Source of the DNA: Prorocentrum cordatum
Taxonomy: Eukaryota > Sar > Dinophyceae > Prorocentrales > Prorocentraceae
DNA: 64,000 nucleotides
Assembly (NCBI GenBank): GCA_963575745.1
Contig: CAUYUJ010003658.1
Location: 517,501 to 581,500, forward strand
Direction of reading: 5' to 3'
The notes below the pieces were generated by a model. That model was given only the letters and a program-made list of their open reading frames with translations. It was not told the origin of the DNA and did no database searches. Each line of letters begins with the position of its first letter. Position 1 is the stretch's first letter. Made by a program: the position numbers and the translations under genes. Positions 22,025 through 33,199 of the stretch are shown one piece after another.

Positions 22025-22270
22025 TGATGGCGCGATGGTGGTGAATGGTGAGGGTTGTAATGGTCACGATGACGGTGATGATACTCATTACGATTATGAG
22101 ACAGGTGACGATGATGACGAAGATCATGATGGTGATGATACTGTTGTTGATGATGTCAATGGCAGTGTCATGTTCATTATTGCGATACTGGTTACCATCG
22201 TCAATAAGGCAATCGTATTGTGATGCTGGTGATGGCGATGGTAATGACGATCATGGTGTCGATGATGACC

Positions 22271-22335
<65 letters not shown>

Positions 22336-22429
22336 AGTGATGATGATTCTGATAATAATAAAAATGATAATAATAATACTAATGCTAATGATGATATTAA
22401 TGATAATGATGATGATAATGAGGATGCTA

Positions 22430-22471
<42 letters not shown>

Positions 22472-22870
22472 TCGTCAGTGATGATGCTGCTGCTGCTGAT
22501 GATGAATGCGATTCGGATAACGATGATGAGATTATCTTGGAAAATTATATTGATGACGATGCTGACGCCGATCTTGGTGCTGCTGCTGAGGATGATGACG
22601 ACGACAATGATGATGATGCTGAGGACGATGCTGATGCTTATGATGATGGTGATGGTAATGGTGATGGTGATGCTGTCGACGATGATGATAATGATGATGA
22701 TGATGATGATGGTGATGACTGATGATGGATGATGATGATGTTGCTGGTGATGATGATGATGATGATTATTATGATGATGATGATGGTGATGATGGTGATG
22801 GCGATGGTGATGGTGATGGTGATGGTGATGATGATGCTGATGACGATGATGACGATGAGGTTGAGCAGGA
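22025..22870. repeat. (GAT)n microsatellite
   Basis: Roughly 850 bp of GAT/GAC trinucleotides, giving a 225-residue poly-Asp frame (22045-22722) and a poly-Met frame. Interruptions are mostly single substitutions. No flanking protein sequence supports a real acidic protein. Confidence 0.93.
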
Positions 22871-23350
22871 TTATGGTTGCACTAACATGAATTCGTGTAT
22901 TATGCTTATATTATCATCTTTATGCATGCGTACCCGAAAAAAAACGGTGACTTAAATTCTAGACGCTTCGCGTATCCCCACCACTGTCGGAGGTGGACAG
23001 AACCCCCAACAGTGACACGTCGACTAGTGAATTGTCCGTTTTCGGTTCTCGAGAGGGCGCCGTGGCCGTTATTTTCCAGGCTTGCGCCCGCCAGGTTTGG
23101 GCCTCAGGTCGTTTTCACTAAACCACGTTTTACTAAAGGGGGGTCTGTCCATCCCTGACACTGTCTGTGCACGTGCTCGAGCTCTCAGGATACCCTGCCG
23201 TCAGCTCCCCTTCGGCTTCGCGGCTGCATTGTGAGCGGGCCGGCCGGCCTGTGCCTGTTGTAACTAATTAGCCTCGCTCGCGCCCTGGACTTTGCTTTTG
23301 CCGCCTGACCCTTGTCTCGCGGCCGCGACCAAAAAAGTTCCCCCACCACT

Positions 23351-23367
23351 CCGTAGCCTGGCTCAAG
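23351..23367 (+). other. Relict dinoflagellate spliced leader (4-base deletion)
   Basis: CCGTAGCCTGGCTCAAG matches the conserved dinoflagellate SL (CCGTAGCCATTTTGGCTCAAG without its ATTT) and lies 32 nt before an ATG at 23400. SL sequences are added to mRNAs by trans-splicing; a copy in the genome directly before an ORF marks a reverse-transcribed, reintegrated mRNA. Confidence 0.7.
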
Positions 23368-23399
23368 CCATCTGAAATGGGCGGGAAGTCGGCCTCGCC

Positions 23400-25360
23400 A
23401 TGGCCGGTTCGGGCGGTGTGGGTACTGCCGCGACTCTGCGAAGAGCGCCTCGTGCACGCGGAGCTGGGGTTCGCTGGCCGACGCATGCCGCTCGTCGGGC
23501 AGCTGCGCGTGGGGCCAGGCTCTCCTTGGAAGGGCTGAACCGCCGGCTGCAGCGAGAGCGGAACGAGGCGTACCGCATCATTCCAGCGTGCGACGTCCCT
23601 TGGGTGGCCAGGCGGCTGACGCTCTCCGCGCCGGCCCTCGCAGCAGCCCTCGGGGGGCCGGCAGTCGACCACGAGCAAGTCTTGCAGCGTAACGTTTCCG
23701 AGCACGCCCGATGGCTCCCTCGTGCAGGGGCGCCTGCCCGCGCCTGGCGTGCCGCGCAGCGCGGCCCTCGCCTGCGTCGCATCGTGCGTCCGAGGGAGGG
23801 GCGCCGGGCTGGGGCGCCGATCGTCTTCAACGCTGAGGCGCTGGCGTTTGTCCCGACTGTCGCCTATGACGCTCCCCGTGGCGGCCAGGGAGCAGCTGTT
23901 GGCAATGGGCGCCCAACTGCGCCAGCAGCTGACGATGGCCCCCCCCAGGCTTCGGGGTCAGGGGCGACGGCGTCTACGCTGGCGGACTGGCTGCGTCGCT
24001 TTTTCATGTGCAACGTGCAGGGCGACTCTGGCTCCAGCGCCGTTCTGCTCATCGCGCTGCGCGCGTAGTGCTCGCCTCCATCCCCGGGCGTGCGGTCGCC
24101 ATCTCAATGCGCAGGGGGGCGCGGCGGGCTGTTGAGCAGATGCACGGTGCGATTCCCTCTCAGAGCTCGGAGGTTCTGAGGTCCGTCTCCCGCAGGCGCC
24201 CCCGCAACCCTCCCGCGGGCAGGTTTGGAGATCGCTGCAAGTGCCATCGACGCGGCCAATGCCTTTTCTTGCACCACCATGCCGACGCCCCTCCCAGATG
24301 GCCCGACATGCCCGACGCCTTGGACAGGCACGTTTTGGCGGAAGGGTCCACCCAAGTAACCATGTCCACTTTGCTTGACCCTTGGTTGAAACGGGCGGTC
24401 CCTTGGAAGTCCGAAGTCTGGGATCCTTATTCATGTTTGGTGCGACGCGGGGCGCCGAACGCAGCGGCGCGCGGGCGTGCAGATGCGGAGGCGTTGCCCT
24501 TGATGGTGGAGGGCGCTGGGGTTGAGGCCATTGCGGGCCTTCTCCATTTCCGCGACGTTGTCGACGCGACCCTCGCCTTATCTCCGCAACTCGTTCAGGT
24601 TTGGTTGCTCGCCCGTGGCTTCTTCCGGGGGCGCGAGGTCCCATGCGGGGTCGTGCTGGCAGGCTGGGCCGATGGCGGCATGCGCGATTACTTCGGATCG
24701 AGAGGCGCGCGGTTCGAGTTGGCGGTGCAGCCGCGTTTGCACTTGCGACGCTGCCTCTTGACTGGCGCACTTGGCATCGTCGAACTCGACGCAGAATGGT
24801 GCCTAGACTTCTTTGGATTCTCCCAGGAACTTGAATTGCGCGCCGCGTCGGCGCAAGACCTTGCGCGCAGAAATTGTGGTGTGGCGTCGCGAAATCGCCA
24901 GAGGCACAGTGGCGCGCGCGTTGGCCGCGTTGTCGGACGACCCCGAGGTGGGCGTGTATCGGCGCGCCCCCCTGGCTGTCCTGCCCCGCCGGCTTCCTCG
25001 GGCAAGCCGGGTCCGCTTCTGGCGGGGTTGGGCGCGGTGCAGGAGATGAAATGCACGATAGCGGTCGGCAAACGCTGCGGTACAGCTACAGGACCGCAGC
25101 CTCTGGACCATTCGGCGCGGAGGCCCCCCATGCCGCATCGCCGAGGGGCATGGCGTCATCCTGTGCGCGCAGTGCCGCGAGTGCGCCAGGTCCCGGCGCG
25201 GGCGCGGCCCAGTGCATCCTCGCGAACTTGCTGGTGGGTCGCGCCTGCGTGGAGCTCCCCTGGCCGAGCGCGGTGGCCTGGTGCGGCTTCTCCGGGAGGT
25301 TCTTTCAATGGAGAGATTGCAATCCCCTCGGACAGGACGTCGACCCCTCTCGCCTACGGC
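23400..25360 (+). pseudogene. SL-tagged retroposed gene copy, unknown function, CCCH-like motif
   Basis: The ATG at 23400 opens 222 residues (to 24068): a basic N-terminal region, LNRRLQRERNEAYRIIPAC, ALAFVPTVAYDAP, and ADWLRRFFMCNVQGD at the end. Reading then continues in another frame (from about 24060) with RFGDRCKCHRRGQCLFLHHH, a C-x-C-x5-C-x3-H group resembling a CCCH finger, then protein-like text to LDAEWCLDFFGFSQELELR (about 24840). A third frame carries WRREIARGTVARALAALSDD (to 25049). Near 25160 GVILCAQCRECARSRRG gives a further Cys cluster. At least three frameshifts make it a pseudogene. I do not recognise the family; RNA or DNA binding is only suggested by the Cys/His group. Confidence 0.5.
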
Positions 25361-25867
25361 GCGGCTGACCAACACTGGAGGTTGCACGCCGCGCTTCAGC
25401 TCAGCATGGGCGGGGGTTCTCTCGGCAGAATCCGGCGGGCTGGGCGAGAGCAGGGCATTGCCGCTCGTCGCCCATGGCGAGCCCGACCCCGTCCGTCTCC
25501 TGCCGCGCCTCCCCGCTCAAGAAAATGCTGCTGGCGAAGGCGGGCCCGAACTCCAACAGCTACGGCGCTGCGATCAGCGAGCGCGAGAAGTGTGGGCAGG
25601 GTCAGGGCGGGCAGCGGGGGCTGAAGCTGGGGGGGGAGGTGGAGGAGACATGTGGGTGGAGCAGGGCAGGGCGGCAGCGGCGGCGCGGGGGGGGGCGCGA
25701 CGGGGGCGAGGGGAGGAGCGGGAAGAGACGGCACTGGCGCGTGGACGTGCTTCCAGCGCGCGTGGGCAGACGCTGACCTCGAGTCGTGGCCGCGACGGCG
25801 GCTGGGGAGAGACGCGGCGCGAATCGCATGCGGCAGGGCAGGGGCCGGCGACGCTGGTGCCGCGCCA
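25361..25867. other. GC-rich spacer before the PPR-like array
   Basis: GGCGGGG-rich sequence with open frames in many registers. The upstream pseudogene's frame 0 reads on through it (LPAQENAAGEGGPELQQLRR) without stops, but no motif supports coding. Confidence 0.4.
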
Positions 25868-27715
25868 TCTGCGCGAGAGGCGCGGGCTATGGCAGCCGGC
25901 CCCGGCAGTGCTCAGCGAGACGTCGGCGGCGGCCCCGGGGCCGAACCTGCCGCGCGAAGGGCGGGCAGTGGCAGCCGGCCCCGGCGGTGATCAGCGAGAT
26001 TTTGGCGGCGACGCTGGCGCCGCATTTTTGTGCGCGAGGGGGGCGGGCAGTGGCAGCCGACCTTGGCAGTGCCCAGCGAGACGTTGGTGGCGACGCTTGA
26101 GCCCAACCGCATGTGCAAGAAGGGCGGGCAGTGGCATCTGGCGCTGGCGGTGCTCGGCGAGATGTTGGCGTCGACGCTGGGGCCCAAGCACTGGCGCGAG
26201 AAGGGCGGGCAGTGGCGGCCGGCCCTGGCAGTGCCCAACGAGATGGCGGCGGCGACGCTGGAGCCGAACTTCCTTTGCGAGAAAGGCCGGCAGTGGCAGC
26301 TGACCCCGGCAGTGCTCAGCGAGCGCCTGGTGGCGACGCTGGAGCCCAACCTCTCGCGCGAGAAGGGCGGGCATGGGCAGCCGGCCCCGGCGGTGATCAG
26401 CGGGGTGTTTGCGGCGTCGCTGGCGCCGCACCTTTCGCGCGAGAAGGGCGGGCAGTGGCAGCTGACCCTGGCGGTGCTCAGCGAGATGGCGGCGGCGACG
26501 CTGGAGCCGAACCTCCTCTGCGAGAAGGGCGGGCAGTGGCAGCCGGCCAGGGCGGCGCTTAGCCAGAAGTTGGTGGCGACGCTGGAGCCCGACCTCCTTT
26601 GCGAGAAGGGCTAGCAGCGGCAGCTGACTTTGGCGGTGCTTAGCGAGGTGGCGACGGCAACGCTGGAGCGCAACCTGACGCGCGAGAAGGGCGGGCGGTG
26701 CCAGCCAGCACTGGCGGTGCTCAGCGCGATGTTGGCGGCGCAGGTGGCGACGCTGGAGCTCTTCTACCTCGCGCGCGAGAAGGGCGGGCAGTGGCAGCCG
26801 GCCCTGGCGGTGCTCAGCGAGATGTTGGCGGTGACTCTGGGGCCCATGCCCCGGCGCGAGAAGGGCGGGCAGTGGCATCTGGCCCTGGCGCTGCTCAGCG
26901 AGATGGTGGAGGCGACGCTGGGCCGCGACCTGACGCTCGAGAAGGGTGCGCAGCGGCTGCCGGCCCTGGCGGTGCTCAACGAGATGGCGGTTGCGACGCT
27001 GGAGTCCAACGTCCTGCGCGAGCAGCGCGGGCAGTGGCGGCCGGCCCTGGCAGTGATCAGCGAGATGTTGGGTGCGATGCTGGAACCGAACCTCCTTTGC
27101 GTGAAGGGCCGGCAGTGGCAGCTGACCCTGGCGGTGCTCAGCGAGCGCTGGGCGGCGATGCTGGGGCCCAACCTCCTGCGCGAGAAGGACGGGCGGCGCC
27201 AGCCAGCACTGGCGGTGCTCAGCGAGATGTTGGCGGCAACGCTCGAGCCCGATGCGACGCGCGCGAAGGGCGGGCAGCGGCAGCTGACCGCGGCCGTGCT
27301 CAGCGAGATTTCGGCGGCGACCCTGGGGCCGCGCCTTTTGTGCGAGAAGGGCTGGCAGCGGCAGCTGACCTTGGCAGTGCTCGGCGAGATGGCGGCGGCG
27401 ACGCTGGGGCCCAACCTCTTGCGCGAGAAGGGCGGGCAGTGGCAGCCGGCACTGCCGGTGCTTAGCGAGATGTTGGCGGCGACGTTTGGGGCCCAATGTG
27501 ATGCGCGAGAAGGGCTGGCAGTGGCATCTGACCCTGGCACTGGTCAGCGAGATGGCGGCGGCGACGATGGAGCCCAACCTCTCGCGCGAGAAGGGCGGGC
27601 AGGGGCAGGCGGCCCTGGCGGTGATCAGCGACATTTTGGCGGCGACGTTGGAACCCTACCTGAGGTGCGAGAAGGGCGAGCAGTTGCATCTGGCCCTGGC
27701 GGTGCTCAGCGAGAG
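25868..27715 (+). pseudogene. PPR-like tandem array of 27-residue (81-bp) units
   Basis: About 22 units of 81 bp reading REKGGQWQ(L/P)(T/A)LAVL, then SEM.AATLEPNLL. Relative to the 35-residue pentatricopeptide unit they keep helix B and the end of helix A but lack the (V/I)(I/S)(S/T)YNAAISA part. PPR proteins bind RNA, mostly in organelles; whether a unit of this length can form the solenoid is unknown. The frame (26030-27490) is broken by a TAG at 26612 and by a one-base shift near 27488, after which it continues at 27486-27761. No start codon, targeting peptide or C-terminal domain is seen. Long minus-strand frames (25991-27634) are shadows. Confidence 0.7.
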
Positions 27716-30700
27716 CACTGTGAACAGCGCGTGCGAGAAGAGCAGGCGTTGGCAGCGGTAGCCGGTTGGGGCGCTACGGAACGAGATCTTGATCGTAAAC
27801 TTGGAGCCCGACATCACCTACGGCGCCCTGAACAGCGCGTGCGATAAGAGCACGCGCTTGCAGTGGGCAGTGGGCAGTGGCGCTGCTGAGCGAGATAGCG
27901 GTCGTCGTGAAGCTGGAGTCCGCCAACTTCACCTAGGGCATTGTGAACAGGGCGTGCGAGAAGAGCAGGCTTTGGCAATCGCAGTGGGCTGTGGCGCTGC
28001 TGAGCAAGATCCTGTTGGCGAAGCTGGAGGCCGTCATCACCTACGCCAGATCGTGGTCGTGAAGCTGGAGCCCAAAATCATAACCTGCGGCATCGTGAAC
28101 AGCACGCGCAAGAAGAGCAGGCGTTGGCAGAAGCAGCAGATTGTGGCGCTGCTGAGCGAGACGGCAGTCGTGAAGCTGGAGCCCGACATCGGCCGCTACA
28201 GCACTGTGATCAGCGCCCGCGAGAAGGGGCAGTGGCAGCCAGCTCTGGCTCGGCTCAGCGAGATGCTTGGGGGCGAAGCTGGAGCCCACCATCATCGCCT
28301 ACGGCGCTGTGAACAGCGCGCGCGAGAAGAGCAGGCGTTGGCCGCGGCAGCACGTCGTGGCGCTGCTGGGCGAGATCCTGCTCGTGAAGCTGGAGCCCAA
28401 CATCATCGCCGGCGTTGCTGTGATAACAGCATGCGAGAAGTGCAGGCGTTGGCAGTGGCAGCAAACAGCGGCTCTGCTGAGCAAGATCCTGGTCGTGAAG
28501 CTGGAGCCCAACATCACCACCTACGGCGTCCTGAACAGGTCGTGCGAGAAGAGCATGCGTTGGAAGTGGCAGCAGGCTGTGGCGCTGCTGAGCGAGATCG
28601 CGGTCGTGAAGCTGGAGCCCAACATCATCACCTACGGCACTGTGAACAGCGCGTGCGTCAGGAGCAGGCGTTGGCAGTGGCAGCCGGTCGCGGCGGTGCT
28701 GAGCGAGATCGCGGTCGTGAAGCTGGAGCCCAACATCATCACCTACGGCGCTGTGACCAGCGCGTGCGAGAAGAGCGGCCGTTGGCTGTGGCAGCCGGTC
28801 GCGGCGGTGTTGAGCGAGATCTTGGTCGTGAAGTTGGAGTTCAGCGTCATCGCTTACGACATCTTGCACAGGTCGTGCGAGAAGAGCGGCCGTTGGCAGC
28901 GACAGCAGGCCGTGGCGCTGCTGAGCGAGATGGCAGTCGCGAAGCTGGAGCCCAACATCATCACCTACGGCGCTGTGAACAGCGCGCGCGAGAAGAGCAG
29001 GCGTTGGCTGTGGCAGGCGGTTGTGGCGCCGGGGAGCGACACCGCGGTCGTGAAATTGACGCCCCTTGTCCTCGCCCACGGCATTGCGAATGTCGCGTGC
29101 GGCGGGAGCAGGCGGCAGCAGTGGAAGCCAGCAGTGGCGCTGCTGAGCGAGACCCTGGTCGTGAAGCTGGAGCCCAACATCATCACCTACGGCATGCTGA
29201 ACAGGTCTTGCGCGAAGAGCGGTCGTTGGCAGTGGCAGCCGGTCGTGGCGGTGCTGAGCGAGATCCGGTTCGTGAAGCTGGATCCCGACATCGTCACCTG
29301 CGGCGCTGTGGACAGCGCGCGCGAGAAGTGCAGGCGTTGGCAGTGGCAACCAGTTGTGGCGCTGCGGAGCGAGATCTTGGTCGCGAAGCTGGAGCCCAAC
29401 ATCACCAACGGCGTCCTGAACAGCGCGTGCGACAAGCGCGGCAGTGGGCAGTGGCGCTGCTGAGCGAGATAGTGGTCGTGAAGCCAGAGTCCGCCATCAT
29501 CATCTAGGTCATTGTGAACAGGACGTGCGAGAAGAGCAGGCGTCGGCAATCGCAGTGGGTTGTGGCGCTGCTGAGCGAGATTCCGTTCGCGAAACTGGAG
29601 CCCGCTATCGTCACCTGCGGCGCTGTGAACAGCGCGTGCGAGAAGAGCAGTGGCAGCCAGCAGTGGCGCTGCTGAGCGAGATCGTGGTCGTGAAGCTGGA
29701 GCCCAACATCATAACCTACGGCGCCGTGAACAGCACGTGCGAGAAGAGCAGGCGTTGGCAGTGGCAGCAGATTGTGGCGCTGCTGAGCGAGATGGCAGTC
29801 GCGAAGCTGGAGCCCAACATTAGCCGCCACAGCATTGTGATCATCGCCTGCGAGAAGGGGCAGTGGCAGCCAGCAGTGGCGCTGCTCAGCGAGACCCTGG
29901 TCGTGAAGCTGGAGCCCAACATCATCACCTACGGCACTGTGAACAGCGCGCGCGGGAAGAGCAGGCGGCGGCCGTCGCCGCCAGCAGTGGCGCTGCTGAG
30001 CGAGATCCCGGTCGTGAAGCTGGAGCCCAACATCATCAGCTACGGCATGCTGCACAGGTCGTGCGAGAAGAGCGGCCGTTGGCAGTGGCACCCGGTCGTG
30101 GCGGTGCTGAGCGAGATCCTGGTCGTGAAGCTGGATCCCAACATCATCACCTACGGCACCGTGAACATCGCGTGCGAGAAGAGCAGGCTTTGGCAGTGGT
30201 AGCCGGTTGTGTTCCTGCGGAGCGAGATCGTGGTCGTGAAGCTGGGGGCCAACATCATCACCTACGGCATCGTGAACAGCGCGTGCGAGAAGAGCAGGCG
30301 TTGGCAGTGGCAGCCATCAGTGGCGCTGCTGAGCGAGATCGTGGTCGTGAAGCTGGAGCCCAACATCATCACCTACAGCGTCGTGAACAGCACGTGCGAG
30401 AAGAGCAGGCGTTGGCAGTGGCAGCAGGTTGCGGCGCTGCTGACCGAGATGGAAGACGTGAAGCTGGAGCCCACCATCAGCCGCTACAGCGCTGTGATCA
30501 GCGCCTGCGAGAAGGGGCAGTGGCAGCCAGCTCCGGCTCGGCTCAGCGAGATGTTGGGAGTGAAGCTGGAGCCCACCATCATCGCCAACAGCGCGCGAGA
30601 AGAGCAGGCGTTGGCAGTGGCAGCAGGTTGTGGCGCTGCTGAGCGAGATGGAAGTCGTGAAGCTGGAGCCCAACATCGGCCGCTACAGCGCTGTGATCAG

Positions 30701-30830
30701 CGCCTGCGAGACGGGGCAGTGGCAGCCAGCTCCAGCTCGGCTCAGCGAGATGTTGGGAGTGAAGCTGGAGCCCACCATCATCTACGTCACTGTGGGCAGC
30801 GCGTGCGAGAAGAGCAGGCCTCGGCAGTAG
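27716..30830 (+). pseudogene. PPR-like tandem array of 37-residue (111-bp) units
   Basis: About 28 units. The main type is ITYGAVNSACEKSRRWQWQ, then .VALLSEI.VVKLEPNI, 37 residues (111 bp between 28620 and 28731). Variants are YGVLNRSCEKSGRWQWQ and a shorter SRYSAVISACEKGQWQP form. The variants recur in a regular order, giving a higher-order repeat. The longest open frame is 28267-29463 (398 codons), the next 29444-30202, which ends at a TAG replacing a Trp codon. Other frameshifts lie near 27850-28260 and 30590. Both helices of the PPR hairpin are present, with two extra residues in helix A (SRRWQWQ). A pseudogene or intron-fragmented gene; no initiator or end domain was found. Confidence 0.75.
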
Positions 30831-30926
30831 ACCGAGCGGCCCCCTCTGACGACGATGACCGGTAGAGGGGGGAAGGGGGGGAAAAATTGAGATCCCCGCT
30901 GGCAGAGGAATGTAGCTGACATGAGC

Positions 30927-31085
30927 TGATTTTGGTTTAGAAGCCCCTCTTTGTGGATGTACGGCCAGGTGACTCGTAGATGTATAGCTAGGCGACTCAA
31001 CTGATGCCCTTCTGGTGGATGTATAGCTAGGCGACAATTGGTTCAGAAGCCCTTCTGTGTGGATGTATAGCTGGGCGGCTCAGCT
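30927..31085. repeat. Short tandem repeat, GTGGATGTATAGCTAGGCGAC
   Basis: Three to four imperfect units of 30-65 bp with GATGTATAGCTAGGCGACT and (A/T)G(A/C)CCCTTCTG segments, directly downstream of the PPR-like array. Confidence 0.8.
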
Positions 31086-32035
31086 GAGCAGACGCTGCAC
31101 AGGCAGCCTGGCGGGGTGGCGGCGGCGCCGTCGACCCCTGCGCTGGCCCTGTCTGCGCCGCTCGGAACCTCCCGCCGCTGCCTGGTCGGGGAGCCTTCGA
31201 CGCGTGACTTGCAGTGGGGGGCCATGCGAAGACAAAAGAAAATGCTTCGCCGGATAGGTGATGTCAATTCCCACCTGCCCCGGTCTCCCCTTCCCGCGCG
31301 TCCGCGGTTCCCTCTGCTGGCGCCCTCGACACACGCACCCTGGCCAGTCCCCACGCTTGCGTCTGCAATTCCTGGGCGTCTGGTCTGTAGTATTCTTGTC
31401 AGCTGGCCGTGCCTGGTGCCGGCCCTTTGGGGATTCATCTGCCGTCTCATTCAGGAGTAGTTCAGCCTTTTTGCAGTGGTCGGCGCACCCCCCCACTGTC
31501 GCATCGTTACCGCCTCATGGCACGTACCTTGCCACAGCTGTGGCCCTGACCCCTGGCGCCCTGTGGCGACAAGGTCCGTCTGCGTACCTGGTGACTTCCT
31601 CCCACGGTACCCACTTGAGCTCGTGCGCGCTCGCACCTCTCGGGCTCCGATCTCCTGGTTGCGCGCGGCTTTCCCTGGTCCGCCCGTCTGGTGGCACCGC
31701 CCCGCTTGGCAGACGTGTGGTCTGCTGGAACAGAGCAGGTCACGACCTCTCCTGGCGTGCAGGATCCAATTCTTCCGCATGTGTGCATCAGCCCCCCTCG
31801 CCGCTTGCAGTTGGCTCAGCCAGCTCAGCCTCAGCCTGCGGCCTCGCCTGCGGTAGGTTCTGATTATGGTTTCGGCCGCTGTGCTCTTAGATTCGCGCTG
31901 TGCTAATTTGACAGGCCCTTGGCCCGGACCTCTCAGCTCGGCGACTGCGAATTCGCGTCCGCCCGCGACCAAAAAAATATCCCCACCAGCCCTTCCAGAA
32001 ATGGGTCCCCGGGGAGTGGAGGTGATGAGGGAAAC
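31086..32035. other. Intergenic, nothing recognised
   Basis: Mixed-composition sequence with overlapping open frames (e.g. 31258-31863) but no recognisable domain. Its 3' part (31945-32000) shares CGCGACCAAAAAA and CCCCACCA with the bases just before the SL relic at 23351. Confidence 0.4.
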
Positions 32036-32094
32036 GGGGGAGCATGCAGAAGAACAAAGGGCAAGGTAACCCGCCATATACCCCAAGAGGGGGA

Positions 32095-32300
32095 GGATGT
32101 AGGAGTCGTCGTCGTCGTCGGAGTAGGAGGAGGAACAGGAGGAGGAGCAGGAGGAGGAGCAGGAGGAGGGGGAGGAAAATGATGAGGAGGATATGGAGGA
32201 GGGCGAGGACCAGAAGGAGGAAAAGGAGAAGGAGGAGGAGGCGGAGGAGGAGGAGAGGGAGGGGGAGGAGGGACGAGGAGGAGGAGGAGGAGAACAATGG
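32095..32300. repeat. (GGA)n purine tract
   Basis: About 200 bp of GGA/GAG repeats on the + strand; it leads into the CTTGGGG array. Confidence 0.9.
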
Positions 32301-32950
32301 CGAGCTTGGGGGCCTCTTGGGCCGTCTTTGGGGCTTCTTGGCGGTCCCGTAGGGCCTCTTGCGTATCTCGGGGAGCGTTTTGGGGCCTCTTGGGGGTCTC
32401 TTGGGAGCCTTCTGGAGGCATTTTGGGCGCCTCTTGGGGCCCTCTTGGGGTGCTCTTGGGGCGCTCTTGGGAGCCTTCGGGGCGTTATTGGGGCCATGTT
32501 GGAGGAGATATATCAAAGAAGGGGGGGTCACATATTAGCCTTGCCCTTCTAGACCGCCTCGAATCGCTTCTTGGGCCCCTCGTGAGGCGATCTTGGAGCG
32601 ATCTTTGGCGCTCTTCGGGCCGTCTTGGGGCTCTCTTGGGCCTCTCTTGCGGCCCTCTTGGGCAAGCGTGGAGCCATCTTGAGGCCTGTGAATGCCATCG
32701 GAAACGAAAAAGCGAGAAAGCCAACACCATTGACTTCCCGTAGGTTTTGGCATGATGTTGGCCTCTCGGGGGGCTCCGTGGGGAGCTCTTTGGCCACTTG
32801 CGGCCGTCTTGGTGCGGTCTTTAGGCCTCTTGGTGCATCTTGGGATCCATTTTGAGGCATCTTGCGCTATCTTGAGCCATCTTGGAGGCTATCGTGGGCT
32901 CTCTGAGGCCCTCTTGGAGCCGTCTTGGGTCATCTCGGACGCCCCAACGA
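32300..32950. repeat. CTTGGGGCC-type array with embedded unique block, copy 1
   Basis: Irregular 12-20-bp steps of (C)TCTTGGG(G)(C/A)(C/G). Within it a unique block (about 32690-32760) reads ATGCCATCGGAAACGAAAAA, then GCGAGAA and CCGTAGGTTTTGG, which recurs at 52618-52685 in the same context. It ends in CCGTCCAGGTCCAG.GGAGG (32965-32985), also shared. Confidence 0.8.
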
Positions 32951-32964
32951 CCCGCGGAACCCTC

Positions 32965-33090
32965 CGTCCAGGTCCAGGGGAGGGGGTAGGAGGAGGGGTA
33001 AACCCCTCACCGAAGGGGAAGAAGGGTGTTGGAAGAGGAAACTGTCTAGACCACCGACGCCCAGAGGGCTGGTGGGATTACGTATGATCC
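32965..33090. repeat. Dispersed module ending CCCAGAGGGCTGGTGG, copy 1
   Basis: From CCGTCCAGGTCCAGGGGAGG through AAACCCCTCACCGAAGGGGA and a purine stretch to CGCCCAGAGGGCTGGTGG. A second copy of the later part is at 53690-53785. Confidence 0.75.
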
Positions 33091-33199
33091 ACCTTGTGCT
33101 CTCAGCATGGGGTCCACCAAGGTCTCTACACGAGGCCGTGTGGGCTCTGAAGAGCAGCATGGGCGCGGTGCTTAGTCTGAGGCGCGTCGACCTTACTGC

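Noticed and set aside
22045-22722. 225-residue Asp-rich ORF, possible acidic protein
   Set aside because: It is a GAT microsatellite; a poly-Met frame is equally open and no protein sequence adjoins it.
25991-27634. 547-codon minus-strand ORF across the PPR-like array
   Set aside because: Shadow of the 81-bp period on the opposite strand; the + strand matches the PPR pattern.
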